This document shows, piece after piece, positions 7,695 through 15,829 of a DNA stretch of 35,885 bases; the stretch's first letter is position 1, and each line of letters begins with the position of its first letter. Source of the DNA: Hyphomicrobiales bacterium. Lineage in GTDB: Bacteria > Pseudomonadota > Alphaproteobacteria > Rhizobiales > Beijerinckiaceae. The notes below the pieces were generated by a model. The model was not told the origin of the DNA. It made no database searches and saw only the letters and a list, made by a program, of their open reading frames with translations. The translations under genes were made by a program, and so were the position numbers. The stretch spans positions 1 to 35,885 of the forward strand of contig CANCAR010000002.1 of NCBI GenBank assembly GCA_947374125.1, read 5' to 3'.

Positions 7695-9254
7695 ATGGCG
7701 GTCGCACACCTTGCCGAGGCGGGTTCCCATCCTATTGGTCATATTCCTGCGCTCTCCCTGCGCGGGATGACCAAGGCGTTTGGTGGCACTTTGGCGGTTA
7801 ATAATGTCAGCTTTGACCTCCCCCACGGCGAAATTCTGGCATTGCTTGGGCAGAATGGTGCAGGAAAATCGACCATCATCAAAATGCTGGCGGGTGTCTA
7901 TAAGCCTGATGCTGGCGAGATGATGATGGATGGTCTGCCGCATGATCCGCGGGCCAAAGGCCATGCCATTGCGTTTATTCACCAAGATCTCGGCCTCATC
8001 GAGTGGATGACGGTTGCTGAAAATATTGCGATGGCTCAGGGCTATCCGCGCCGCAACGGTTTTGTGGACTGGAAAGCGGTTGATGAGTTGGCGCGGCGTT
8101 CGCTCGCCATGATCGCCTATGACATTGACCCGCGTTTGCGGATCAGCGATTTGACCCGCACCGAGAAATCGCTGGTCGCCATCGCGCGCGCGCTTGGGAT
8201 CAATGCGAGCGTGCTCGTTTTGGATGAGCCAACCGCCAGTCTGCCGCAAGATGATGTGAAAGTGTTATTCGATGTTTTGCGCGGGCTAAAAGCGCGCGGT
8301 GTCAGCATGATGTATGTCTCGCATCGGCTTGACGAGATTTTTGCTATTTCAGACCGACTTGTCGTGCTCCGAGACGGCAAACTCGTCGATGAGCGCATGA
8401 CATCAGATGCCGACCCTGAAGGATTGATTGCAGCGATTATCGGACGACGGCCGGAAAGCGTGTTTGTGCGCCCGCCTTCACCGACCGCGACCCCGCTTTT
8501 GCGGTGTGAGGGTCTCAAAATTGCCGATGTTGGCCCGGTGAGCTTTACACTGCATGCCGGTGAAGTGCTCTCGCTTGTGGGCCTTCGTGGTGCGGGGCAG
8601 GAGCAGGTTGGTAGGGCTTTGATCGGCGATAACGCTGCACATCAAGGCCATGCTTCGATCCACGGCCAAAAATTGGCGCATGCCTCGCCCAATGAAGCGG
8701 TAAAATCCGGCATCGGGTTTGTGGCCGCTGATCGTGTGGCGGAATCGGTGGCTTCTGGGCTCACCGTGCGCGAAAACATGTTCATCAATCCGGGTGCTGC
8801 TGGGCGGGGCCTTTTCTCGGTACGGCGTCCCACCGATGAGGCTAGCGAGAGCAAGGCGCTGGGGGCGGATGTTGGCCTTTCGCCCAATAATCCGGAAGCG
8901 GCGATTGAAACCCTTTCCGGCGGTAATCAGCAAAAAGTGATCATGTCGCGCTGGATGCGTATTGGTCCGGATGTTCTGGTGCTTGAAGATCCAACCGCAG
9001 GCGTGGATGTTGGTGCCAAGGCTGAAATCTATCGTTTGCTTGGCTCGGCATTGGCAAAGGGTAAGGGCGTTTTGTTGGTCTCGACCGATTTTGAGGAAGT
9101 AGCAGCCATTTGCCATAGAGCGCTGGTTTTCCAAGGCGGACGGATTGTTGCCGAGATTACGGGTGCCGATCTTTCTGTTGAATCCATTACCCGCGCAACA
9201 TCGCTTTCGTCCTCGGAATTGACTGAGGCTCCTCTCTCAAACAAGGTACATTAA
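7695..9254 (+). CDS. CUT2-type sugar ABC transporter ATPase with swapped Walker B acids (second system)
   Basis: This 519-residue double ATPase is related to RbsA but distinct from the first copy. Domain one has Walker A GQNGAGKS (52-59), DLTRTEKSLVAIARAL in the signature place (LTRTE, 153-157) and Walker B VLVLDEPT (D177/E178). Domain two has a degenerate P-loop GLRGAGQEQ (296-304), LSGGN (407-411), and VLVLEDPTAGVD, where the usual Asp-Glu pair reads Glu431-Asp432. The ATG at 7695 follows AGGGGACGG. It overlaps nothing, and the permease begins 3 nt after the stop. It begins the second importer operon (ATPase, permease, binding protein). Some polyol/sugar ATPases in rhizobia share the ED form as I recall it, so the swap may be a subfamily trait. 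Confidence 0.88.
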   Translation: MAVAHLAEAGSHPIGHIPALSLRGMTKAFGGTLAVNNVSFDLPHGEILALLGQNGAGKSTIIKMLAGVYKPDAGEMMMDGLPHDPRAKGHAIAFIHQDLGLIEWMTVAENIAMAQGYPRRNGFVDWKAVDELARRSLAMIAYDIDPRLRISDLTRTEKSLVAIARALGINASVLVLDEPTASLPQDDVKVLFDVLRGLKARGVSMMYVSHRLDEIFAISDRLVVLRDGKLVDERMTSDADPEGLIAAIIGRRPESVFVRPPSPTATPLLRCEGLKIADVGPVSFTLHAGEVLSLVGLRGAGQEQVGRALIGDNAAHQGHASIHGQKLAHASPNEAVKSGIGFVAADRVAESVASGLTVRENMFINPGAAGRGLFSVRRPTDEASESKALGADVGLSPNNPEAAIETLSGGNQQKVIMSRWMRIGPDVLVLEDPTAGVDVGAKAEIYRLLGSALAKGKGVLLVSTDFEEVAAICHRALVFQGGRIVAEITGADLSVESITRATSLSSSELTEAPLSNKVH

Positions 9255-9257
9255 CCG

Positions 9258-10325
9258 ATGAGCTCTTCCATTAAATCAACAGCCCTTGAGCCGACAAAGG
9301 CCGAGTTGGAACAGCTTTCAACGGCGCAAAAACTTTGGCGGCTCGCCCCGGTTTTTGGCCTACCAATTTTCACGGTAATTTTGATCGTTTTATTCTCGGT
9401 CGTATTGCCCGACACCTTTCCGACCATGCTGAATTTGCGGTCGATTTTGAACGATAAATCGATCATTGCCATTTTATCGCTCGCTGCCATGATCCCGATG
9501 ATGGCTGGACGGATCGATCTCACCGTCGGCTACGGCATTGTGCTCTGGCATGTCCTTGCCATTGCCTTGCAGACCAAGATGGGGCTCAGCTGGCCGATGG
9601 CGTGTCTGATCGTGATCTTGCTCGGGTGCGTTTTGGGTCTGATCAACGGGTTTCTGGTCGAATTGGCTCAAATTGACAGCTTTATCGCGACCTTGGGGAC
9701 GGGAACGATCCTATACGCCTTGGCGCAATGGTATACCGAGGGGCGGCAGGTGATTGGTGTTTTGCCTAAGGGCTTCACCGAGCTTTATTCATCGATGCCG
9801 TTGGGTATACCGATTTCTACTTTTTACGTTGCGGCTTTGGCGATTGCGCTCTGGGCGGTTGCGGAATATTTGCCGATTGGCCGTTACCTTTATGCCATTG
9901 GGGCCAACCAGCGTGCAGCGCTGCTTAACGGCATTCCGACCCGCCGCTACGTAATTGGTAGCTTTGTGGCGTCTGGAATTTTGGGCGCGATTGCAGGGAT
10001 TCTGCTGGCCGCACGGCTTCGCATCGGACAGGCCAGCGTCGGTCTTGAATTTTTGCTGCCTGCCTTGGTTGGTGCGTTTTTAGGTTCGACCACCATCAAG
10101 CCGGGCCGCGTCAATGTCTGGGGCACCATTATGGGCGTGGCCATCCTTGCCATCGGGATCTCGGGCATCCAGCAAATGGGGGGTGATTTCTATGTTGAGC
10201 CCCTGTTTAACGGCATCACGCTGCTCATCGCGATTGGACTAGCAGGATACGCGCAACGCCGCCGCGGCAGCGTCACGCATACCCGCGCCCAACAACCGAA
10301 TTCGCCGCCCCCAACAGCTGCTTAA
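9258..10325 (+). CDS. CUT2-type sugar ABC transporter permease (second system)
   Basis: This is a 355-residue RbsC-type permease. A polar N-terminal tail of about 28 residues precedes the first membrane helix. The conserved loop after helix two reads AAMIPMMAGRIDLTVGYGIV, a variant of the usual TGGIDLSVG with Arg-Ile-Asp-Leu. IGANQRAALLNGIPTRRYV is the coupling region, and the C-terminal half has LPALVGAFLGSTTIKPGRVNVWGT. The C-terminus is a polar Pro/Gln-rich tail. The ATG is 3 nt after the ATPase stop, so the two are translationally coupled. The GRIDLTVG variant, the altered ATPase and the distinct binding protein all indicate a subfamily separate from the first importer rather than a recent duplication. 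Confidence 0.88.
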   Translation: MSSSIKSTALEPTKAELEQLSTAQKLWRLAPVFGLPIFTVILIVLFSVVLPDTFPTMLNLRSILNDKSIIAILSLAAMIPMMAGRIDLTVGYGIVLWHVLAIALQTKMGLSWPMACLIVILLGCVLGLINGFLVELAQIDSFIATLGTGTILYALAQWYTEGRQVIGVLPKGFTELYSSMPLGIPISTFYVAALAIALWAVAEYLPIGRYLYAIGANQRAALLNGIPTRRYVIGSFVASGILGAIAGILLAARLRIGQASVGLEFLLPALVGAFLGSTTIKPGRVNVWGTIMGVAILAIGISGIQQMGGDFYVEPLFNGITLLIAIGLAGYAQRRRGSVTHTRAQQPNSPPPTAA

Positions 10326-10398
10326 CGGCTAGTGGGAACGGCACATCCTCTTCACGCCTCAACAGCGCGAAGTACAACGACAAACGGAGGAAATAACA

Positions 10399-11502
10399 AT
10401 GAAACTTAAGCACTCTCTGGCGGTTCTCGCCGCAACTGTCGCGCTTCCGCTTTTGGCGGTTTCGGCTCATGCCGACGCGATTTCAGACGCTCAGAAGATC
10501 GTTGACGCAACCAGCACGCCGAATGCTCCTTGGGCAGGCCCAACCTCGGGTCCAAAGGCAGCCGGTGGCAAGACGATTATTTATGTCTCCACCAACCAGA
10601 ACAATGGCGGCGCACTTGGCGCTGGTAATGGCGTGAAGGAAGCCGCTGCAAAGATCGGCTGGACCTTCAAGCTCATCGACGGCAAGGGCTCCGTATCGGG
10701 TCAGGCCTCGGCCATGTCGCAAGCGATTGCGGCCAAGCCAGATGTCATCGTGCTCGGCGGTGTTGATGCCAAGGAGCAGGCAACGGCGGTTGAAGAAGCC
10801 GGTAAGCAAGGCATCGTGATCATCGGTTGGCATTCCTATGGCCATACCGGCAAGCATGAATCTCTGCCGATCTTTAACAACATCACCACCGATCCTTTGG
10901 AAGTGGCTAAGTCGGCCGCAGCTTTCCCTTGCGCCTCAGCCAAGGGCAATGTGGGCGCGGTTGTGTTCACCGACTCGAACTATGAAATCGCTGTGAAGAA
11001 GTCGAACGCAATGGCCGACTTCATCAAGGCTTGTGGAAGCGCCAAGGTGCTCGAAATCGTCGATACCCCACTCGCAGAAGCTTCAACCCGTATGCCTCAG
11101 CTGACGACCGCTCTGCTCCAGAAATACGGCAAGGCTTGGACGCATGCGCTTTCGATCAACGATTTGACCTTCGACTTCATGGCACCTGCATTGGCTGCAG
11201 CTGGCATTAAGGGTGATGGCAATCCAATCTCGATCTCGGCCGGTGACGGCTCGGAAGTAGCCTTCCAGCGTATTCGCTCCGGCGAATATCAGGCAGGCAC
11301 GGTGGCTGAGCCTCTCAACCTTCAGGGCTGGCAGATCGTTGACGAAGCCAACCGCGCGCTCAACAAGCAGCCAGAAAGCGGCTTTGTTGCTCCTGCCCAT
11401 CTCTTCCTCCCTTCCAACATCAAGTCGGACGGCGGACCAAAGAACACCTATGATCCAGACAATGGCTATCGCGATGCGTATGCCAAAATCTGGGGCAAAT
11501 AA
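10399..11502 (+). CDS. CUT2-type sugar ABC transporter periplasmic binding protein (second system)
   Basis: This 367-residue exported binding protein has a clear Sec signal peptide (MKLKHSLAVLAATVALPLL, cleavage after AHA). It lacks close resemblance to the first binding protein. The mature N-terminus has APWAGPTSGPKAAGGKTIIYVS, then the Peripla_BP_4-like core KPDVIVLGGVDAKEQATAVEEAGKQG and the hinge-region ISINDLTFDFMAPAL. Its C-terminal region FLPSNIKSDGGPKNTYDPDNGYRDAY is typical of a rhizobial subfamily that accompanies ATPases with the LTRTE signature. A very strong ribosome site GGAGG (10385-10389 area) precedes ATG 10399, which fits high expression. The ligand is unknown; a sugar, polyol or sugar acid is the family expectation. 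Confidence 0.87.
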   Translation: MKLKHSLAVLAATVALPLLAVSAHADAISDAQKIVDATSTPNAPWAGPTSGPKAAGGKTIIYVSTNQNNGGALGAGNGVKEAAAKIGWTFKLIDGKGSVSGQASAMSQAIAAKPDVIVLGGVDAKEQATAVEEAGKQGIVIIGWHSYGHTGKHESLPIFNNITTDPLEVAKSAAAFPCASAKGNVGAVVFTDSNYEIAVKKSNAMADFIKACGSAKVLEIVDTPLAEASTRMPQLTTALLQKYGKAWTHALSINDLTFDFMAPALAAAGIKGDGNPISISAGDGSEVAFQRIRSGEYQAGTVAEPLNLQGWQIVDEANRALNKQPESGFVAPAHLFLPSNIKSDGGPKNTYDPDNGYRDAYAKIWGK

Positions 11503-11523
11503 GAGTTAATATCGATAGCACAT

Positions 11524-11653
11524 CCTTCTTCTAACCGGGAGAAGGTGCCTGCGAAGTAGGCGGATGAGGGACTGATGGTAGGAGGTTAAACTCGAACCAT
11601 CAGAACCTCACCCGTCACCTTTGGCGACACCCTCTCCTTCAAGGAGAGGGAAG
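11524..11653. repeat. Palindromic dispersed intergenic repeat, copy 1
   Basis: About 130 bp between the second binding-protein gene and the propeller gene forms an imperfect nested palindrome. It includes CCTTCT...GAGAAGG at 11524-11544, GATGAGGGACTGATGGT (about 11563-11579) matched by ACCATCAGAACCTCACC (from 11597), and CCCTCTCCTTCAAGGAGAGGG (about 11631-11650) at the right end. A related element lies at 31523-31677. This organisation matches the dispersed palindromic elements common between genes in alphaproteobacteria. It does not code. Confidence 0.65.
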
Positions 11654-11695
11654 TTTGGTCCCTTTAAAACCATCTGTTGAAACGGAACTCCCTCA

Positions 11696-12958
11696 ATGTC
11701 ATCCCAAAACCTACCAAAACCCGATGCCGCTAAAAATATGACCTTGATTGGACATTCCGATCAGGGTGGCCGCCCCGATGGCGTGCAGTTAATGGTCAAT
11801 AAGGGCCACGCCTTCATTGGACATATGTTCTCAAAAGGCTTCTCGGTGGTTGATTGCACCAATCCGCGCGACCCGAAGCCTGTGACCTATGTCGCAGCTC
11901 CGCCGAACACCTGGAACATCCATCTCCAGACCCATGGCGATTTGCTGCTTGTGATCCATGCGAAAGACATGTTTGCGGCGGCTGAATTCCAAGACGAGAA
12001 GGCCTATTACAAAGGCGCGTTGGGCGAAAAAGTTGGCACCGCGACAGCCTCGACCGCTCCGGCGCGGGATTGGTCGGCAGGTTTGGCGGTTTACGATATT
12101 AAGAACCCAAAGGAGCCGAAAAAGATTGGCTTCATGCCGGTTGAAGGCGGTGGCGTGCACCGGATCTGGTATACAGGCGGTCGTTGGGCCTATGTCTCGG
12201 TGCTGCTTGATGGCTTCACCGATTATATTTTCATGACGGTTGATTTGGCCGATCCGACGAATCCAAAGCCTGCGGGCAAATTATGGCTCGACGGCATGAA
12301 TACGGCGGCGGGCGAAAAGAGTTCCTGGCCAGCCACGAAGCGCTTCGGATTGCACCATGCAACCGTCAGCGGCGACATGGCGTTTGGCGCTTGGCGCGAT
12401 GCGGGTCTTGTCATGATCGACGTCAAGGACCGCGCCAACCCATCGCTGTTCCTGCACAAGACTTGGTCGCCTCCGTTCAATGGTGGCACGCATAACTGTG
12501 TTCATTTACCCGACCGCAATTTGTTGATCGTGGTCGATGAGGCGGTGCTCGATGATTATGAAGACGGCTTCAAGCCGATCTGGTTGTTCGATTTGCGCGA
12601 ACCAACCAATCCAGTATCGATCTCTACGTTCCCAACACCTCAAGAGGCCGATTATCGATACAAAGGTGGCCATTATGGGCCGCATAATATCCACGAGAAC
12701 CGTCCAGATGGGTTCGTTTCTTCAACTACGATTTTCGCGACGCTGCAAAACGCAGGTATCCGCGTTTATGACATCAAAAACGAATATCGCCCCGAGGAAA
12801 CCGCCTATTTCGTACCGCCAAAGCCCCCCAAGCTGATTGATGGCCGGCCTAACCGTCCGCTCGTCATCCAGTCTTGCGACGTCTATGTCGACACAGAAGG
12901 CTTGATCTATTCGAACGATTACAATGGCGGTCTTTATATTCTTGAATATAAGGGTTGA
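11696..12958 (+). CDS. LVIVD-repeat beta-propeller protein with a ring of histidines
   Basis: This 420-residue protein has no signal peptide or membrane segment, so it is predicted cytoplasmic. It consists of LVIVD-type repeats, each ending in a D-x-NP-like turn: GFSVVDCTNPRDP (48-60), GLAVYDIKNPKEP (129-141), MTVDLADPTNP (180-190), GLVMIDVKDRANP (237-249), IWLFDLREPTNP (295-306), GIRVYDIKNEYRP (354-366), and a last strand GGLYILEYKG. That fits a seven-bladed propeller. Histidines recur at the head of the blades: H76/H80, H155, H220/H221, H266/H270 and H326/H330/H333. This suggests a metal site in the central channel, as in SBP56/methanethiol oxidase, but that is inference. It follows the second CUT2 binding-protein gene in the same direction after a 193-bp gap containing a repeat. 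The function is unknown. Confidence 0.8.
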   Translation: MSSQNLPKPDAAKNMTLIGHSDQGGRPDGVQLMVNKGHAFIGHMFSKGFSVVDCTNPRDPKPVTYVAAPPNTWNIHLQTHGDLLLVIHAKDMFAAAEFQDEKAYYKGALGEKVGTATASTAPARDWSAGLAVYDIKNPKEPKKIGFMPVEGGGVHRIWYTGGRWAYVSVLLDGFTDYIFMTVDLADPTNPKPAGKLWLDGMNTAAGEKSSWPATKRFGLHHATVSGDMAFGAWRDAGLVMIDVKDRANPSLFLHKTWSPPFNGGTHNCVHLPDRNLLIVVDEAVLDDYEDGFKPIWLFDLREPTNPVSISTFPTPQEADYRYKGGHYGPHNIHENRPDGFVSSTTIFATLQNAGIRVYDIKNEYRPEETAYFVPPKPPKLIDGRPNRPLVIQSCDVYVDTEGLIYSNDYNGGLYILEYKG

Positions 12959-12989
12959 TTGAACTTCGGGTATCTAAGCCCTTGTTATT

Positions 12990-13021
12990 AGGCGTCCTGG
13001 CAACGGGACGCCTCAGCTTTT
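12990..13021 (+). terminator. Intrinsic terminator after the propeller gene
   Basis: AGGCGTCC (12990-12997) pairs with GGACGCCT (13006-13013). A T-G wobble and one further pair close on a GCAA tetraloop (13000-13003), and CAGCTTTTAT follows. It lies about 30 nt after the propeller stop and 22 nt before the start of the MFS gene, ending the sugar-importer transcript. Confidence 0.8.
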
Positions 13022-13043
13022 ATATGAAGATTGGAATAGAGCA

Positions 13044-14186
13044 GTGCCGATTCAACTCTATGCGCTCGCACTTGGTGCCTTTGCTATTGGAACGACCGAA
13101 TTCGTTGTGATGGGCCTCTTGCCGCAAATGGCGACCGACCTTGCCATTTCCATCCCCGTTGCAGGACTACTCGTCTCGGGTTACGCACTTGGCGTGCTTG
13201 TCGGCGCGCCGATCATGACGTTGGGCACGACAAAGGTTGATCGAAAGACGCTGCTGGTCAGCCTGATGAGCCTGTTTTTCATCGGCAATTTGATGGCCGG
13301 TCTTGCGCCGAATTATGGCGTCTTGCTCGCGGGCCGGATCGTTTCCTCCTTGATGCATGGGGCGTTTTTTGGTGTGGGCGCGGTCGTAGGTGCCTCGCTT
13401 GTGCCAAAGGAAAAGCAGGCGCGGGCTTTGGCACTGATGTTTTCAGGTCTAGCGCTCTCCAATATTGTCGGGGTGCCGCTCGGCACCGCCATCGGGCAGT
13501 GGGCGGGCTGGCGCGTGACATTTATTCTCGTTAGCCTTTTGGGCTTAGCGGCCGGGGGGCTTCTGTTTGGGGTATTAAAGCGGCAAGCGGCTGATGCTTC
13601 AGGCAGCGTTGCCAATGAGCTTTCGGCGTTGATGCGCCCGCGCGTGTGGTTGGCGCTTGGAACCACGACCTTCGGCTTTGGTGGTGTATTTGTGGTGTGG
13701 ACCTATATCGCGCCAATTCTCGGCACGGCCACGGGTCTGTCGCCAGAATGGATTACCGGTGTGCTCTTTATTTTTGGGATTGGCCTGACGCTTGGCAACC
13801 ATTTCATGGGACGCTGGGCGGATAAATCGCTGTCGCTTGCGCTGATCGGCGTTCTCGTGGCGCTGATCGGGTTATTGGCGCTGTTTTCTGTAACCATGGC
13901 GTTTTTTGTTCCTGCGACGGTCACGATCTTCCTGATGGGAATGGCGGCTTTTGGCACCATTCCCCCTTTACAGATTGGCATCATGCAAGCAGCAAAGGGT
14001 GCACCGAATTTGTCATCCGCGCTTAACATTGGTGCGTTTAACTTAGGCAATGCAGGTGGTGCTTGGATTGGTGGATTGCTGATTGGCGCAGGTTTTCCCC
14101 TACCCGCGTTGGCTCTTGCAGGGGCTGGCGTGAGTTCGATCGGGCTCATCTTCGCGCTTATTGGTCGCTCAAGCCAGTTTCGGTGA
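13044..14186 (+). CDS. MFS transporter, DHA1 (AraJ/YdhP-like) family
   Basis: This 380-residue, 12-helix major facilitator is of the drug:H+ antiporter-1 type. The N-terminus YALALGAFAIGTTEFVVMGLLPQMA is the signature first helix of the AraJ/YdhP/YdeA group of sugar or arabinose-related exporters. The motif-A loop between helices two and three reads GAPIMTLGTTKVDRKTLL, and motif C-like LSNIVGVPLGTAIGQWAGWR sits at helix five. The start is GTG 13044 (GTG CCG ATT CAA), with no strong Shine-Dalgarno. A terminator separates it from the upstream propeller, so it has its own promoter or is read through. The next gene, a sulfatase, starts about 50 nt on. The substrate is unknown; exporters of this group expel sugars, drugs or intermediates. 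Confidence 0.85.
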   Translation: MPIQLYALALGAFAIGTTEFVVMGLLPQMATDLAISIPVAGLLVSGYALGVLVGAPIMTLGTTKVDRKTLLVSLMSLFFIGNLMAGLAPNYGVLLAGRIVSSLMHGAFFGVGAVVGASLVPKEKQARALALMFSGLALSNIVGVPLGTAIGQWAGWRVTFILVSLLGLAAGGLLFGVLKRQAADASGSVANELSALMRPRVWLALGTTTFGFGGVFVVWTYIAPILGTATGLSPEWITGVLFIFGIGLTLGNHFMGRWADKSLSLALIGVLVALIGLLALFSVTMAFFVPATVTIFLMGMAAFGTIPPLQIGIMQAAKGAPNLSSALNIGAFNLGNAGGAWIGGLLIGAGFPLPALALAGAGVSSIGLIFALIGRSSQFR

Positions 14187-14238
14187 GGCTTGAGGTGTAA
14201 TAGGCTTGGGTGATTCCAAGGGATTAGGATTGCAGCCG

Positions 14239-15816
14239 ATGCCCCATAAAAAAGTTCTCTTCATCACGGTTGATCAATGGCGAGGCGATGCATTGGGTTG
14301 CCTAGGTCACCCAGCCGCTCTGACGCCACATCTCGATCAATTGGCCGCCGATGGGGTGTTGTTCCGCAATCACTACACGCCGTCTGCCCCGTGTGGCCCG
14401 GCGCGCACGACGCTTTTGACGGGGCTTTATCCCTTCATCCATCGTTCGGTTCGCAACGGTACGCCGCTTGATCGCCGCCATACCAATCTGGCGCTTGAGG
14501 CAAGGCGGGCGGGGCGTGATCCGGTCTTGTTTGGCTATACCGACAGTTCAGCCGATCCGCGCGAGATGGCGCCTGATGATCCGCGGCTTCGCAGTTTTGA
14601 AGGCGTATTGCCCGGCTTTCGCCTTGAGGCAACGCTGAATGAGGGTGCACTATCGGGCTGGATGACGGAGTTGGCGCGCAAGGGCTATGACATGCCCGAC
14701 ACACTGTTTGAGATTTATTCGCCGCCCGATCCTTCCATTGACCGCAAACGCTTTTGGCGGGGACCTGCGAAATACAAGGCCGAGGACAGCGATACCGCTT
14801 ACATCGCCGACAAGGTGATCGACTATTTGAGGTTGCGTCGCAAAGAAGATTGGTTGATCCATGCTGTTTTTTTGCGTCCGCATCCGCCTTTGATCGCGCC
14901 AGCGCCGTATGATCAGCTGATTGATATCAATGTTCCACGCAAGCCGATCCGCAAGGCTAACCGCAGCCAGGAGGCCGATGGCCACCCTTATCTGGGGGTG
15001 TGGTTCGATGAGATGTCGCTATCGGGCTATTTCGATGCGCCGCTTGATATCCACGCTTTGCCGGAGGGCGACCGCGAGGCGATGCGGGCCGTGTATTACG
15101 GGCTGATCGCCGAGGTCGACACCCAGATCGGCAAGATCATCGATTATCTCAAAAAGACCGGCGAATATGACGAAACGCTGATCATCTTTACGTCCGATCA
15201 CGGCGAAATGTTGGGGGATCATTGGTGTTGGGGCAAAGGCGGCTTTTTTGACGGCTCCAACCATATTCCACTGATTATCCGCGATCCCGACACGCCGAAA
15301 ACGGCGCGTGGGCGGCAGGTATCGGCTTTCACGGAATCGATTGATCTAATGCCCACAATCTTGGACTGGATGGGATCTTCGATACCATCGGAGAACAATG
15401 GTCATTCGCTGAAGGAATGGCTTGCGGGCGGTATGCCGGAACGTTGGCGGAAATCTGTGTTTTGGGAGTTTGATTTCCGTAATCCGGTGTCGGAACGCTA
15501 TGAGAAGGCGCTGGGGCTTTCGCCTGACGAATGCACGCTCAATGTCATCCGCGACCGCGACTTCAAATATGTGCATTTCACCGCGCTGCCGCCTTTGCTG
15601 TTTGATCTCCAAAAAGACCCCGGCGAGCTCGTTAATCTGGCTGGGGATCCAGCCTATGCGCGTATTGTAGCCGAATATGCCCAGCGCCTGCTGTCGCACC
15701 GCTTGCTCCATGCGGAGCGCACGCTCACCAATGCGATGCTGTCGCCAAAGGGTGTGATCTATAAGACCGAGCCTCGCGGGCAACCCGATGCGCTCTATGG
15801 TTCCTTGCCGGAATAA
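14239..15816 (+). CDS. Sulfatase / phosphonate monoester hydrolase family protein
   Basis: This 525-residue alkaline-phosphatase-fold hydrolase has the formylglycine motif SAPCGPARTTLLTG, in which Cys52 (counted from ATG 14239) would be oxidised to formylglycine by a separate enzyme. Metal-ligand motifs are visible: ITVDQWRGD near the N-terminus and IIFTSDHGEMLGDHWCWGKGG near residues 318-338. CGPAR rather than C-x-P-S-R, and no signal peptide, point to the cytoplasmic phosphonate monoester hydrolase/phosphodiesterase branch, though choline- or sugar-sulfatases remain possible. A longer TTG start at 14206 is in frame; ATG 14239 has AGGA at 14226-14229. GGAGG before the next start, 13 nt after its stop, ties it to the creatininase-like gene. 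Confidence 0.85.
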   Translation: MPHKKVLFITVDQWRGDALGCLGHPAALTPHLDQLAADGVLFRNHYTPSAPCGPARTTLLTGLYPFIHRSVRNGTPLDRRHTNLALEARRAGRDPVLFGYTDSSADPREMAPDDPRLRSFEGVLPGFRLEATLNEGALSGWMTELARKGYDMPDTLFEIYSPPDPSIDRKRFWRGPAKYKAEDSDTAYIADKVIDYLRLRRKEDWLIHAVFLRPHPPLIAPAPYDQLIDINVPRKPIRKANRSQEADGHPYLGVWFDEMSLSGYFDAPLDIHALPEGDREAMRAVYYGLIAEVDTQIGKIIDYLKKTGEYDETLIIFTSDHGEMLGDHWCWGKGGFFDGSNHIPLIIRDPDTPKTARGRQVSAFTESIDLMPTILDWMGSSIPSENNGHSLKEWLAGGMPERWRKSVFWEFDFRNPVSERYEKALGLSPDECTLNVIRDRDFKYVHFTALPPLLFDLQKDPGELVNLAGDPAYARIVAEYAQRLLSHRLLHAERTLTNAMLSPKGVIYKTEPRGQPDALYGSLPE

Positions 15817-15829
15817 GGAGGTTTAGGCG

